Translations under genes and position numbers: made by a program
The notes under the pieces: generated by a model
The model's database searches: none
Told to the model about the DNA's origin: nothing
The model's input: the letters and a program-made list of their open reading frames with translations, nothing else
Shown: positions 1-5,257 of the stretch, in pieces
How positions within the stretch are numbered: the first letter of the stretch is position 1
Layout of the letters: the number at the start of each line of letters is the position of its first letter
From: an uncultured Clostridium sp.
GTDB lineage: Bacteria; Bacillota; Clostridia; Lachnospirales; Lachnospiraceae
NCBI GenBank assembly: GCA_902464345.1
Contig: CABQJA010000162.1
Span: 1-5,257 of the forward strand
DNA length: 5,257 bases
Direction of reading: 5' to 3'

Positions 1-547
1 ACTGCTCCATCTGCCTTCCCAGAAAATTGGCGGCGATCACAGCCGCTTTCCGCTCTGCTTCCCCTAAAACCTCTGATTCCGTTCTGCTCAGAATAATTAC
101 AGCACCTATCGCATCTCCTTCGCAGAGAATCGTCTGAACGATTTCACCGTAATATTCTTCGTCACTATTCGACAAAATCCGGATATATTTCTTCTCACCC
201 TTGCGTGCCAGAATTGCTTCCCGATCATTAATGGCCTCTTCTAACTCTTTATGAAGTACCTTTCCTATAAAGTCTTTCTTCGGTGCTCCTGCCACCGCAA
301 TGATCTGGTCCCGGTCGGAGACGCAGACAGCGTGTCCGATAATCTGTGCCGCCGCCTCCACATACTGCTGGGCGAATGCTCCCAGTTCACCGATTGGAGA
401 ATATTTCTTAAGAATGATCTCGCCATCCTTATCCGTAAATATCTCCAACGGATCGCCTTCCCGGATTCTTAAGGTTCTTCGGATTTCTTTCGGAACCACT
501 ACCCGGCCCAGATCATCAATACGGCGAACAATACCTGTTGCTCTCAT
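1..547 (-). CDS. spoVT: Stage V sporulation protein T (SpoVT), AbrB-type forespore transcriptional regulator; only the last bases of the stop codon are cut off
   Basis: SpoVT is a DNA-binding regulator that acts in the developing forespore and tunes sigma-G-dependent genes (known from Bacillus subtilis). Seen here: residues 1-50 form the swapped-hairpin AbrB domain, starting MRATGIVRRIDDLGRVVVPK and continuing through EIRRTLRIREGDPLEIF, nearly identical to the Bacillus protein. Residues from about 56 to the end form the GAF-like sensor domain, ending in FLGRQMEQ, the C-terminus typical of SpoVT. The frame runs open to base 2, and base 1 supplies the T of the expected stop, so the gene lacks only about two bases. 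The product is 182 residues against 178 in B. subtilis. I chose the ATG at 547 because it aligns with the Bacillus start and lies 10 bases from GGAGG (558-562). A second ATG two codons upstream, at 553, is only 4 bases from it and is a possible alternative. It follows the CHAP gene on the same strand but has its own sporulation promoter. Confidence 0.96.
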   Translation of the reverse strand, partial: MRATGIVRRIDDLGRVVVPKEIRRTLRIREGDPLEIFTDKDGEIILKKYSPIGELGAFAQQYVEAAAQIIGHAVCVSDRDQIIAVAGAPKKDFIGKVLHKELEEAINDREAILARKGEKKYIRILSNSDEEYYGEIVQTILCEGDAIGAVIILSRTESEVLGEAERKAAVIAANFLGRQMEQ

Positions 548-599
548 GTTCATATTTCCTCCTGTTTTCTGCTTACTTTCCATAATTGTGCTGTATGGG

Positions 600-628
600 T
601 AGTATGTGGAAATCAAAAGAAAATATTC
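600..628 (-). promoter_or_regulatory. Predicted sigma-G (forespore) promoter of spoVT
   Basis: On the minus strand, GAATA (624-628) and CATACTA (600-606) are separated by 17 bases. Both fit the B. subtilis sigma-G consensus (GHATR, then about 17-18 bases, then CATnHTA) without mismatch. Transcription would start near 593, giving a leader of about 40-46 bases with AGGAGG before the spoVT start. SpoVT is known to be made in the forespore under sigma-G in Bacillus, so motif and gene agree. The match is by eye only; sigma-F sites look similar and are not excluded. Confidence 0.7.
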
Positions 629-637
629 GTAATTCTT

Positions 638-2983
638 TTATAAGCCAAACTGTTTCATAATCTTCTGGAACTCCGGACATCCTGCAAACTGCTTCATTAC
701 CTGCTTTCTGCTTGTTCCTGCCTGCAACCGTCCTATCCAGTAATTCAATCCGGCGGTATCTGCTTCACGCCCCATAAAGGTACGGTATAATACCTTTACA
801 TATTCGCGATCGCTTAATCCCTTCTTCATCATCTCGTCTGAGAAGATAAACATCTCTGCCACCTGTGTTGGAGTTTTCTTCTTTGTATTGATCTCCTTTG
901 TCCAATATGCCAGTCCGCCTGCATCCGGAACTCTTCCTAATGCTTCTGTATAGATTCTTGCAACAAAAGCCTCCGTCTGGGATGCTACTACCTGAATCTT
1001 ACAGGTTGCCTTCTTGCCACTGCCGTCCTTTGCAGTACAGGTAATAGTAACGGTTCCTGCTGCCTTTGCAGTTATCTTGCCACTGCTGCTGACCGTTGCG
1101 ATTTTGGTATTTGAAGACTTCCAGGTCACACCCTTATTGGTCGCATTTGTCGGTGCCACGGTTGCCTTTAACTGCAACGTTTTACCCTTTAATAAGGTTG
1201 CATTTGTTTTATTTAATGTAAGCTTGGTCACCTTGACTGCCGGATTCTGAACTGTGATCTTGAACGTTGCTGTTTTGCCACTGCCATCCTTCGCCTTGCA
1301 GGTGATCGTTGCGGTTCCTGCACTCTTTCCGGTAATCACACCGGTGGAACTAACGGTTGCCACTGCAGTATTACTGCTTGTGAAGCTTAAAGCCTTATTG
1401 CCCGCATCGCTTGGTGCAATCGTATACGACAGCTTATAGGTCTTTCCCTTTGTAATCGTTGCTGACGTACTGGCAAGCTTAATACTGCTGATCTGCTTCT
1501 GCCATCTTGCATAGTATCTCACAATTCTTGGGCTGCATTCCTTTGTTCCGGTCAGATCCAACTTCTCACCATCTGTTGTATAGTAACCATCAAAATAATA
1601 ACCAGTCTTTTTCGGATTCTTTACTTCGGAAAAACTGGTTGGCACACTATCATAGCTATCGGTTCCATTCCATTTATAGAATCTTGCAGCCGAATATTGG
1701 TCACCATAATGCATTTTCACAAAATAATGGTCTGTTTCGGATGTATATAAGTAAACCTGTGTTTCTTCTTCCGCCAGTGTTGGCCAGATGGAACTATATT
1801 TTCCTGTATATTCCGTATACAATTCTCCATTCATCTTACATGGAACCAGCCGGAATTCAGTCTCAGTTGCATTCGATAAAGACGGAAAATTATCCAGATT
1901 AATATCCACCCGCTTGCGATAGTAACCCTGACTGGAGCTTTCCAATGTTGTGCTTGCTTCGATTGTTCCCAGTTTCTGCCAGCTTCCTGCAGATTTCACA
2001 TAAAATGCAAAGTAATTATAGGCATGGTTTTTTGTCTGGGCACCGACCGTATATACATTCGGTGCTGACCAGTATCCATCCCACAAATCTGCCTGCACAC
2101 TTCCATATACTGCATACAGATTAATATCCTGATCCAGATTCTCCAATTCGGATCTTGTGATCATCTCATCCGGATCATCATCCTTTCTGGACCATCCAAG
2201 GAAGTCATAGCCGGAAGCTGTACATGTCGGAAGCACATATCCGCCATTTATATAATCCTGCTTTGTCATCTGACCGGTACTGCAACTACCGATGCCGGAA
2301 TGGAGATATATATTATACTGCTGTACCGGAGTGGTATTATGCAATACATATACCTTTCTTGTAGTATGTGCGCAATCATCAAAACCATAATAGCTGATGG
2401 TTGAATCCTTTTTGCGGCTGTTGGTCTGCGTGACCTGAATCTCATTCTTACTATTCGTCACATTCGTTACGATTGCCGCATGCTTCCAGTGATAATTATT
2501 ATCTGTATCTCCTTCCGGACAATACCAGATGATCACATCACCTACAGATACAAATGAATTATCACTATAATAATACCGGTTATAGCTGCGTGGGGTTAAT
2601 TCTATCCTCTGAAATCCCAATGCCTGCAGCGAATTCATAAGAGTTCCGACCTTCCGGTTAGATGCAACGTCTAAGCTTGTAAGACCGGCATTATGCAGGC
2701 AGCTTGCTACAAATCCCGCACACCATTCACTGGAGGTTCCGTAATGACTGTATGCATAGCTTTTCGCTGCCTCCGGATTATAATTTGCTACCTGTGTCGG
2801 ATCAAGCTCCGGATTCTCTTCCGGTTCCAGTTCCTGCTGAACCTCATCTCCGGGAGTGATCATTGTTTCCGTAGCTTCTTCCATTTCTTCTGCATTTGCA
2901 ATTCTCATTGTGTCCGGCGCCATGGTAACCAGCATTGCCATTGCCAGAACAGTTGATAAAATTCTTGCACCTTTGAATCTCAT
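638..2983 (-). CDS. Secreted multidomain CHAP-like cell-wall hydrolase with InlB-type repeats, two Big_2 domains and C-terminal DUF4214
   Basis: Probably an exported peptidoglycan amidase/endopeptidase or envelope-remodelling enzyme. Domains in the 781-residue product: signal peptide 1-31 (basic N-terminus, hydrophobic core 8-22, cleavage likely after IANA); acidic linker 32-62; CHAP/NlpC-P60-like catalytic domain about 72-216, with candidate Cys88 in SEWCAGF, His168 in HWKHAAIV and Asn188 in TQTNSR; InlB/Listeria-Bacteroides-type repeat 222-293 (YDFLGWS ... INLYAVYG); unrecognised region 294-407; a second, divergent InlB-like unit about 408-495 (GYYFDGYYTTDG ... RYYARW); Big_2 Ig-like domains 498-578 and 584-666; DUF4214 668-778, itself two half repeats. 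There is no LPxTG, C-terminal membrane anchor or S-layer motif, so release or non-covalent attachment is expected. The ATG at 2983 is chosen because AAAGGAGG lies 7 bases upstream and a signal peptide follows. The in-frame TTG at 3055 lies inside the -35 box and is excluded. The gene is divergent from the XRE gene. Substrate bond and biological role are inferred. Confidence 0.9.
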   Translation of the reverse strand: MRFKGARILSTVLAMAMLVTMAPDTMRIANAEEMEEATETMITPGDEVQQELEPEENPELDPTQVANYNPEAAKSYAYSHYGTSSEWCAGFVASCLHNAGLTSLDVASNRKVGTLMNSLQALGFQRIELTPRSYNRYYYSDNSFVSVGDVIIWYCPEGDTDNNYHWKHAAIVTNVTNSKNEIQVTQTNSRKKDSTISYYGFDDCAHTTRKVYVLHNTTPVQQYNIYLHSGIGSCSTGQMTKQDYINGGYVLPTCTASGYDFLGWSRKDDDPDEMITRSELENLDQDINLYAVYGSVQADLWDGYWSAPNVYTVGAQTKNHAYNYFAFYVKSAGSWQKLGTIEASTTLESSSQGYYRKRVDINLDNFPSLSNATETEFRLVPCKMNGELYTEYTGKYSSIWPTLAEEETQVYLYTSETDHYFVKMHYGDQYSAARFYKWNGTDSYDSVPTSFSEVKNPKKTGYYFDGYYTTDGEKLDLTGTKECSPRIVRYYARWQKQISSIKLASTSATITKGKTYKLSYTIAPSDAGNKALSFTSSNTAVATVSSTGVITGKSAGTATITCKAKDGSGKTATFKITVQNPAVKVTKLTLNKTNATLLKGKTLQLKATVAPTNATNKGVTWKSSNTKIATVSSSGKITAKAAGTVTITCTAKDGSGKKATCKIQVVASQTEAFVARIYTEALGRVPDAGGLAYWTKEINTKKKTPTQVAEMFIFSDEMMKKGLSDREYVKVLYRTFMGREADTAGLNYWIGRLQAGTSRKQVMKQFAGCPEFQKIMKQFGL
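986..1492 (-). repeat. Tandem duplication encoding two Big_2 domains (period 261 bases)
   Basis: Residues 498-578 and 584-666 of the CHAP protein are two diverged copies of one bacterial Ig-like (Big_2) domain, 87 residues apart. Each copy carries the pattern TLxxGKTxxLxxTxAPxxAxNK, then SSNTxxATVSSxGxIT and TxTITCxAKDGSGKxAT. At DNA level the repeat is still visible: TTGCCACTGCCGTCCTT at 1014-1030 recurs with one change at 1275-1291, exactly 261 bases on. Big_2 domains usually act as spacers or as carbohydrate/cell-surface contact modules. Confidence 0.85.
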
Positions 2984-2990
2984 GCCTCTT

Positions 2991-2998
2991 CCTCCTTT
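2991..2998 (-). promoter_or_regulatory. Ribosome binding site that fixes the start of the CHAP gene
   Basis: AAAGGAGG on the minus strand ends 7 bases before the ATG at 2981-2983. This near-perfect anti-16S match, at ideal spacing and directly before a signal peptide, decides the start against a TTG 24 codons upstream. Confidence 0.9.
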
Positions 2999-3025
2999 GT
3001 AATAACTTTTTGCATAGCTAGATTT

Positions 3026-3055
3026 ACTATAAACCTTTCGTTCACCATGCGTCAA
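3026..3055 (-). promoter_or_regulatory. Predicted sigma-A promoter of the CHAP gene
   Basis: TTGACG (3050-3055) and TATAGT (3026-3031) on the minus strand are separated by 18 bases, each differing from the sigma-A consensus at one position. Transcription would start near 3019, giving a leader of about 35 bases that contains the AAAGGAGG site. The spacer contains one arm (TTCACC, 3041-3046) of the inverted repeat discussed under findings, so a bound regulator could block polymerase here. Confidence 0.72.
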
Positions 3056-3089
3056 TTTGTTTTTTTACATTCAACTTTTCATGTTCTTT

Positions 3090-3119
3090 TTGGTGAAAAA
3101 AACGGATTCTCGCTACAAT
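3090..3119 (+). promoter_or_regulatory. Candidate promoter of the XRE regulator gene
   Basis: TACAAT at 3114-3119 is a good -10 box. The -35 region is weak: TTGGTG at 3090-3095 with an 18-base spacer matches only the first three consensus positions. It overlaps GGTGAA (3092-3097), the second arm of the inverted repeat. An alternative nearer the gene is TTGCCT (3123-3128), 17 bases, TATGCT (3146-3151), four of six matches in each box. I cannot choose between them by eye. Confidence 0.42.
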
Positions 3120-3167
3120 GGATTGCCTGTTATTCCGTTTTTCTGTATGCTGATAACAGAACAAGAC

Positions 3168-3176
3168 AGGAGGTGG
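3168..3176 (+). promoter_or_regulatory. Ribosome binding site that fixes the start of the XRE gene
   Basis: AGGAGGTGG at 3168-3176, with its GGAGG core 8 bases before the ATG at 3182, is a very strong site. It excludes the earlier in-frame ATG at 3047, which lies upstream of the candidate promoters and would add 45 residues that do not belong to an XRE domain. Confidence 0.9.
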
Positions 3177-3181
3177 CTTTT

Positions 3182-4030
3182 ATGGATAAAAAAGCAACGG
3201 GAGAACTGATCCGGGCAGCCCGGACAGAAAAAGGATACACACAAAGTGAATTAGGAAACATTCTGGGAGTCTCTAATAAGGCTGTATCCAGATGGGAAAA
3301 CGGTGACAGTTTTCCGGACATCGGCATTCTGGAAAATCTCTCCTCCACTCTGAACATTGAGATTGAGGCGCTGATAACCGGTGAAAAAAACAACGCTCCT
3401 TCCACACACATGCTCCATGAGCTTTTACGGATTGCCAAAATTCAGGCTGCCCAGAAAAGCCAGTCCTTTATCTGGGGAATTGCCGGCGCAGTCATTCTGA
3501 TATTCCTGCTGATCAGTGGATATTTTACTATGATTGTAAATCATACATCCCTTCCATGGCTTTTATACTGTGGCAGCCTGCTTCTGTTCAGCATCTTTTT
3601 TGTCGTGAAATCTAAAATTCAGGTGCAGTCTCTTCTGCCATCTGAAAAAAAGACCCGGAAGCTGATTCCATCCATATTAATAGCCTTATTGTTATATCAG
3701 ATCGTATCTTATGGCCTTATCTGCCTGAGTACCACTTCTGAACCCCTTGCCCGGTTATTGCAGAATCTTCCTCTTGGATTCCTGCTTAATCTGCAGTTGA
3801 TCGCAGGCTATCTGATTGGCCTTCTTTTATTAATCATTACCTATATTCGGAGCATAAATCAGCAGTGCAAAACTGCAGCCGCTCCCCTTCTTGCCAACGG
3901 ACTGGTCCATTTATGCCTGATCTATTCGGATCTGTTACATCGTTTAACAGACGTCAGTCAGTTTGCCGGTCATTATGCACTCGGCACCGGCCTTGTAGTC
4001 ATCATTATACTGATAACCTTTTTTCTGTGA
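3182..4030 (+). CDS. Membrane-anchored XRE-family (HTH_3) transcriptional regulator
   Basis: A Cro/C1-type DNA-binding domain fused to a multi-pass membrane region. In the 282-residue product, residues 8-62 form HTH_3: IRAARTEKGYTQSELGNILG leads into the recognition helix SNKAVSRWENGDSFPDIGIL, a classic XRE signature. Residues about 63-95 are a soluble linker. After that come hydrophobic segments at about 96-116, 124-142, 161-182, 197-222, 236-252 and 263-282, so roughly five or six membrane spans with the HTH in the cytoplasm. XRE proteins with membrane tails are common in Firmicutes, but the signal sensed is generally unknown. The gene is divergent from the secreted CHAP gene and converges with the Rpn gene, 20 bases apart. 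Control of itself and of the CHAP gene is inferred from location and the shared inverted repeat. No known named regulator was recognised. Confidence 0.92.
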   Translation: MDKKATGELIRAARTEKGYTQSELGNILGVSNKAVSRWENGDSFPDIGILENLSSTLNIEIEALITGEKNNAPSTHMLHELLRIAKIQAAQKSQSFIWGIAGAVILIFLLISGYFTMIVNHTSLPWLLYCGSLLLFSIFFVVKSKIQVQSLLPSEKKTRKLIPSILIALLLYQIVSYGLICLSTTSEPLARLLQNLPLGFLLNLQLIAGYLIGLLLLIITYIRSINQQCKTAAAPLLANGLVHLCLIYSDLLHRLTDVSQFAGHYALGTGLVVIIILITFFL

Positions 4031-4039
4031 TTTCATGAC

Positions 4040-4068
4040 GAGACCGGAGCTTAGTATTCACCGGTCTC
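4040..4068. terminator. Hairpin between convergent XRE and Rpn genes, possible bidirectional terminator lacking a T-tract
   Basis: GAGACCGG (4040-4047) pairs perfectly with CCGGTCTC (4061-4068), an 8-base-pair stem with a 13-base loop. It starts 10 bases after the XRE stop, and one arm plus the loop encode the last codons and stop of the Rpn gene. Position suits a shared terminator, but neither strand has a run of T after the stem, so efficient intrinsic termination is doubtful. It may instead protect 3' ends. Confidence 0.4.
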
Positions 4069-5136
4069 CTGTGCCACCGCAAGCAACTCCTCACTATCAC
4101 ATCCGATAATCTCCATAATGTCCGCATGCGTATATCCATGTGCCAGCATACGTTTAATAATCTGAATACTTTTTTCCCGCTGTCCTTCTTCTCGTCCTTC
4201 TTCTCGCCCTTCTTCTATGCCACTGTCATACCCCAGTTTCCGTTCTCTGCTGATCATATCTGCCAATGCTTTACACATATCCACAACCTCCTGTTCCGTA
4301 TTGATCTCTATCTCCGCACCTGTCACCAGATTTAACAATTGTACTGCTTCCTGTTCCATCCGGTTAAACCGGTCCGAATCCTCCTGCAGGATCTGCCGCA
4401 GTTTCTCCTCATCCTCCGAATACTTGATGAAGTTCAAAACCTCCCGCATGCTGCTGTGAAACTGCTTCAGTTCCTCGGTGGATAACTCTGCCGGTGCAAT
4501 CACATGTATCTTATAATCCTGTACATATTTCAGAACCGCCGGGTCTTTTATTGCCAGCATTTCATGAATGGACCTCGGTCCATCCCATGGCCGATTCTGA
4601 AACAGGATCACGATCGTAATCACCGGAAGCAGCTTATCCCTACTGTTGATACCGGATAAAAAGTCTCTGCTGCCCAAACTCTGTTTCTCCGTCCTGTAAC
4701 TCCGGATCTGGTTGACCTGTCTCATATACCGCATGGAATCATTGAGCATATTCCGGACCGGCATTGCATAATGTACCTCCGACTGATTCTCCAGACTTAC
4801 CAGCATATAAACTGCGTCCTGTCCCTGACGAATGGTTATCTGCTTTGACACATCCCGGTATCTCTGCTGAACCACATAATCCTTCTGCCTGCGTTTTCTC
4901 CCATTCCTTCCGGTACCTCTTCCCACCTGTCGATCCGTAGAATCTGCAGATGCCACGGATTCCACAAGCAGATCTATATCCATTTCTTCCTCTAAAAACA
5001 GCTCTTCGCCGCTGACCTCTTTCAAATGCTCCGGCCTTACAATCTCTGCCCCATCATACAGAATATAATTTACAATATCCGCAAAGATCCGATTATTCTC
5101 TGTATATAGCTTCTCTGCAATATCTTTCTTTCCCAA
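4051..5136 (-). CDS. Rpn family recombination-promoting nuclease / putative PD-(D/E)XK transposase-like protein, TTG start
   Basis: Rpn (YhgA-like) proteins are PD-(D/E)XK-fold DNA endonucleases related to transposases; Escherichia coli RpnA promotes RecA-independent recombination. In this 361-residue product the N-terminus GKKDIAEKLYTENNRIFADI and the following VNYILYDG match Lachnospiraceae members. The likely catalytic core is RDVSKQI (Asp95) followed by a strand with LENQ (Glu116, Gln118, the family's ExQ in place of ExK). Residues 224-305 are mostly helical and charged. Residues 307-320 form an EEGREEGREEG repeat, and 322-356 a C-terminal helical segment. Between the N-terminal helix and Asp95 lies an acidic then polybasic insertion (about 45-88). 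I chose the TTG at 5136 because AAGGAGGA sits at ideal spacing and the family normally begins at this GKKDI. An upstream GTG at 5175 lacks a usable site. No terminal inverted repeats were seen, so it is not an intact insertion sequence. Activity is inferred. Confidence 0.87.
   Translation of the reverse strand: MGKKDIAEKLYTENNRIFADIVNYILYDGAEIVRPEHLKEVSGEELFLEEEMDIDLLVESVASADSTDRQVGRGTGRNGRKRRQKDYVVQQRYRDVSKQITIRQGQDAVYMLVSLENQSEVHYAMPVRNMLNDSMRYMRQVNQIRSYRTEKQSLGSRDFLSGINSRDKLLPVITIVILFQNRPWDGPRSIHEMLAIKDPAVLKYVQDYKIHVIAPAELSTEELKQFHSSMREVLNFIKYSEDEEKLRQILQEDSDRFNRMEQEAVQLLNLVTGAEIEINTEQEVVDMCKALADMISRERKLGYDSGIEEGREEGREEGQREKSIQIIKRMLAHGYTHADIMEIIGCDSEELLAVAQETGEY
4183..4218 (-). repeat. 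Three tandem copies of a 12-base unit inside the Rpn gene
   Basis: The plus-strand unit TCCTTCTTCTCG occurs at 4183-4194 and 4195-4206, with a diverged third copy at 4207-4218. It encodes the four-residue pattern EGRE on the minus strand, giving the EEGREEGREEG linker before the C-terminal helix. Such repeats are frequent in this family and can change copy number by replication slippage without breaking the frame. Confidence 0.85.
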
Positions 5137-5142
5137 TCTGTG

Positions 5143-5150
5143 TCCTCCTT
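5143..5150 (-). promoter_or_regulatory. Ribosome binding site that fixes the TTG start of the Rpn gene
   Basis: AAGGAGGA on the minus strand, with its GGAGG core 7 bases before the TTG at 5134-5136. Together with family similarity beginning at GKKDI, it supports a non-ATG start. No convincing promoter was found further upstream within the window. Confidence 0.87.
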
Positions 5151-5157
5151 CACCCTG

Positions 5158-5170
5158 TCCGGACTCCGGA
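5158..5170. other. 13-base perfect palindrome in the leader of the Rpn gene
   Basis: TCCGGACTCCGGA consists of two TCCGGA palindromes around a single central base, so the whole is symmetric apart from that centre. It lies 7 bases upstream of the Rpn ribosome binding site. It could be an operator or a small RNA hairpin, or chance; nothing else in the window repeats it. Confidence 0.35.
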
Positions 5171-5257
5171 AGCACTCCTCGTCAGTTTCACCATACTAGG
5201 AATCGCAGCCTGTCATGTTTCCAAAATCCTGCTTCTGTTTCATGAAATTTCGCAAGA

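Noticed and set aside
300..602. Plus-strand open frame opposite spoVT
   Set aside because: Antisense to a highly conserved spoVT reading frame, without a ribosome binding site or recognisable product.
615..639. AAAAGAA / TTCTTTT inverted repeat at the end of the CHAP gene, considered as a terminator
   Set aside because: A seven-pair almost all A/T stem with an 11-base loop is too weak, and it overlaps the sigma-G -35 box; the T-rich run is only part of the stem.
1014..1439. Plus-strand open frames opposite the Big_2 repeats, encoding hydrophobic proline/valine-rich peptides that resemble membrane proteins
   Set aside because: They are antisense shadows of the repeated Big_2 coding sequence; no ribosome binding sites, and their similarity to each other simply mirrors the domain duplication.
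2984..3055. Longer N-terminus of the CHAP protein starting at TTG 3055
   Set aside because: That TTG is part of the predicted -35 box, has no ribosome binding site, and would bury the signal peptide 24 residues inside the protein.
4051..5136. The Rpn-like gene as a complete insertion sequence
   Set aside because: No flanking inverted repeats or target duplications were seen; Rpn-family genes usually occur as stand-alone genes.
5137..5257. A promoter for the Rpn gene (for example TTGGAA with TAGTAT, or ATGACA) and possible C-terminal fragments of an upstream minus-strand gene
   Set aside because: Box spacings are wrong (20 or about 12-15 bases). The open frames entering from the window edge are only about 20 codons, and two frames are equally possible, so neither can be supported.

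Overview
The window looks like a chromosomal segment of an endospore-forming Firmicute, most likely a Clostridia/Lachnospiraceae-type gut anaerobe. This is inferred from four things: a clear SpoVT, strong AGGAGG-type ribosome binding sites before every gene, a secreted CHAP/Big_2/DUF4214 protein of the kind common in that group, and an Rpn/PD-(D/E)XK family protein of the Lachnospiraceae type. No database search was possible, so the taxonomic call rests on recognition only.

Layout: (1) Positions 1-547, minus strand: spoVT, forespore regulator, essentially complete; the window ends inside its stop codon. A good sigma-G-type promoter lies just upstream (600-628), squeezed between spoVT and the next gene. 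(2) Positions 638-2983, minus strand: a 781-residue secreted multidomain protein, with signal peptide, acidic linker, CHAP-like cysteine amidase/peptidase domain, two InlB/Listeria-Bacteroides-type repeats flanking an unrecognised region, two Big_2 domains and a C-terminal DUF4214. It has its own strong sigma-A-type promoter (3026-3055). (3) Positions 3182-4030, plus strand, divergent from (2): a 282-residue XRE-family DNA-binding protein with a long multi-pass membrane C-terminus. (4) Positions 4051-5136, minus strand, convergent with (3): a 361-residue Rpn-like PD-(D/E)XK nuclease/transposase-family protein with a TTG start and a glutamate/glycine/arginine repeat. (5) Positions 5137-5257: leader of (4), with no supported gene.

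The most coherent functional unit is the divergent pair formed by the membrane-anchored XRE regulator and the secreted CHAP protein. Their promoters share a 198-base intergenic region carrying an imperfect inverted repeat (TTCACC/GGTGAA), one arm at each promoter. This suggests, but does not prove, that the regulator controls itself and the secreted enzyme in response to an envelope signal. spoVT and the Rpn gene appear to be independent transcription units. No tRNA, rRNA, CRISPR array or insertion sequence was seen, and no gene-free stretch exceeds 300 bases.
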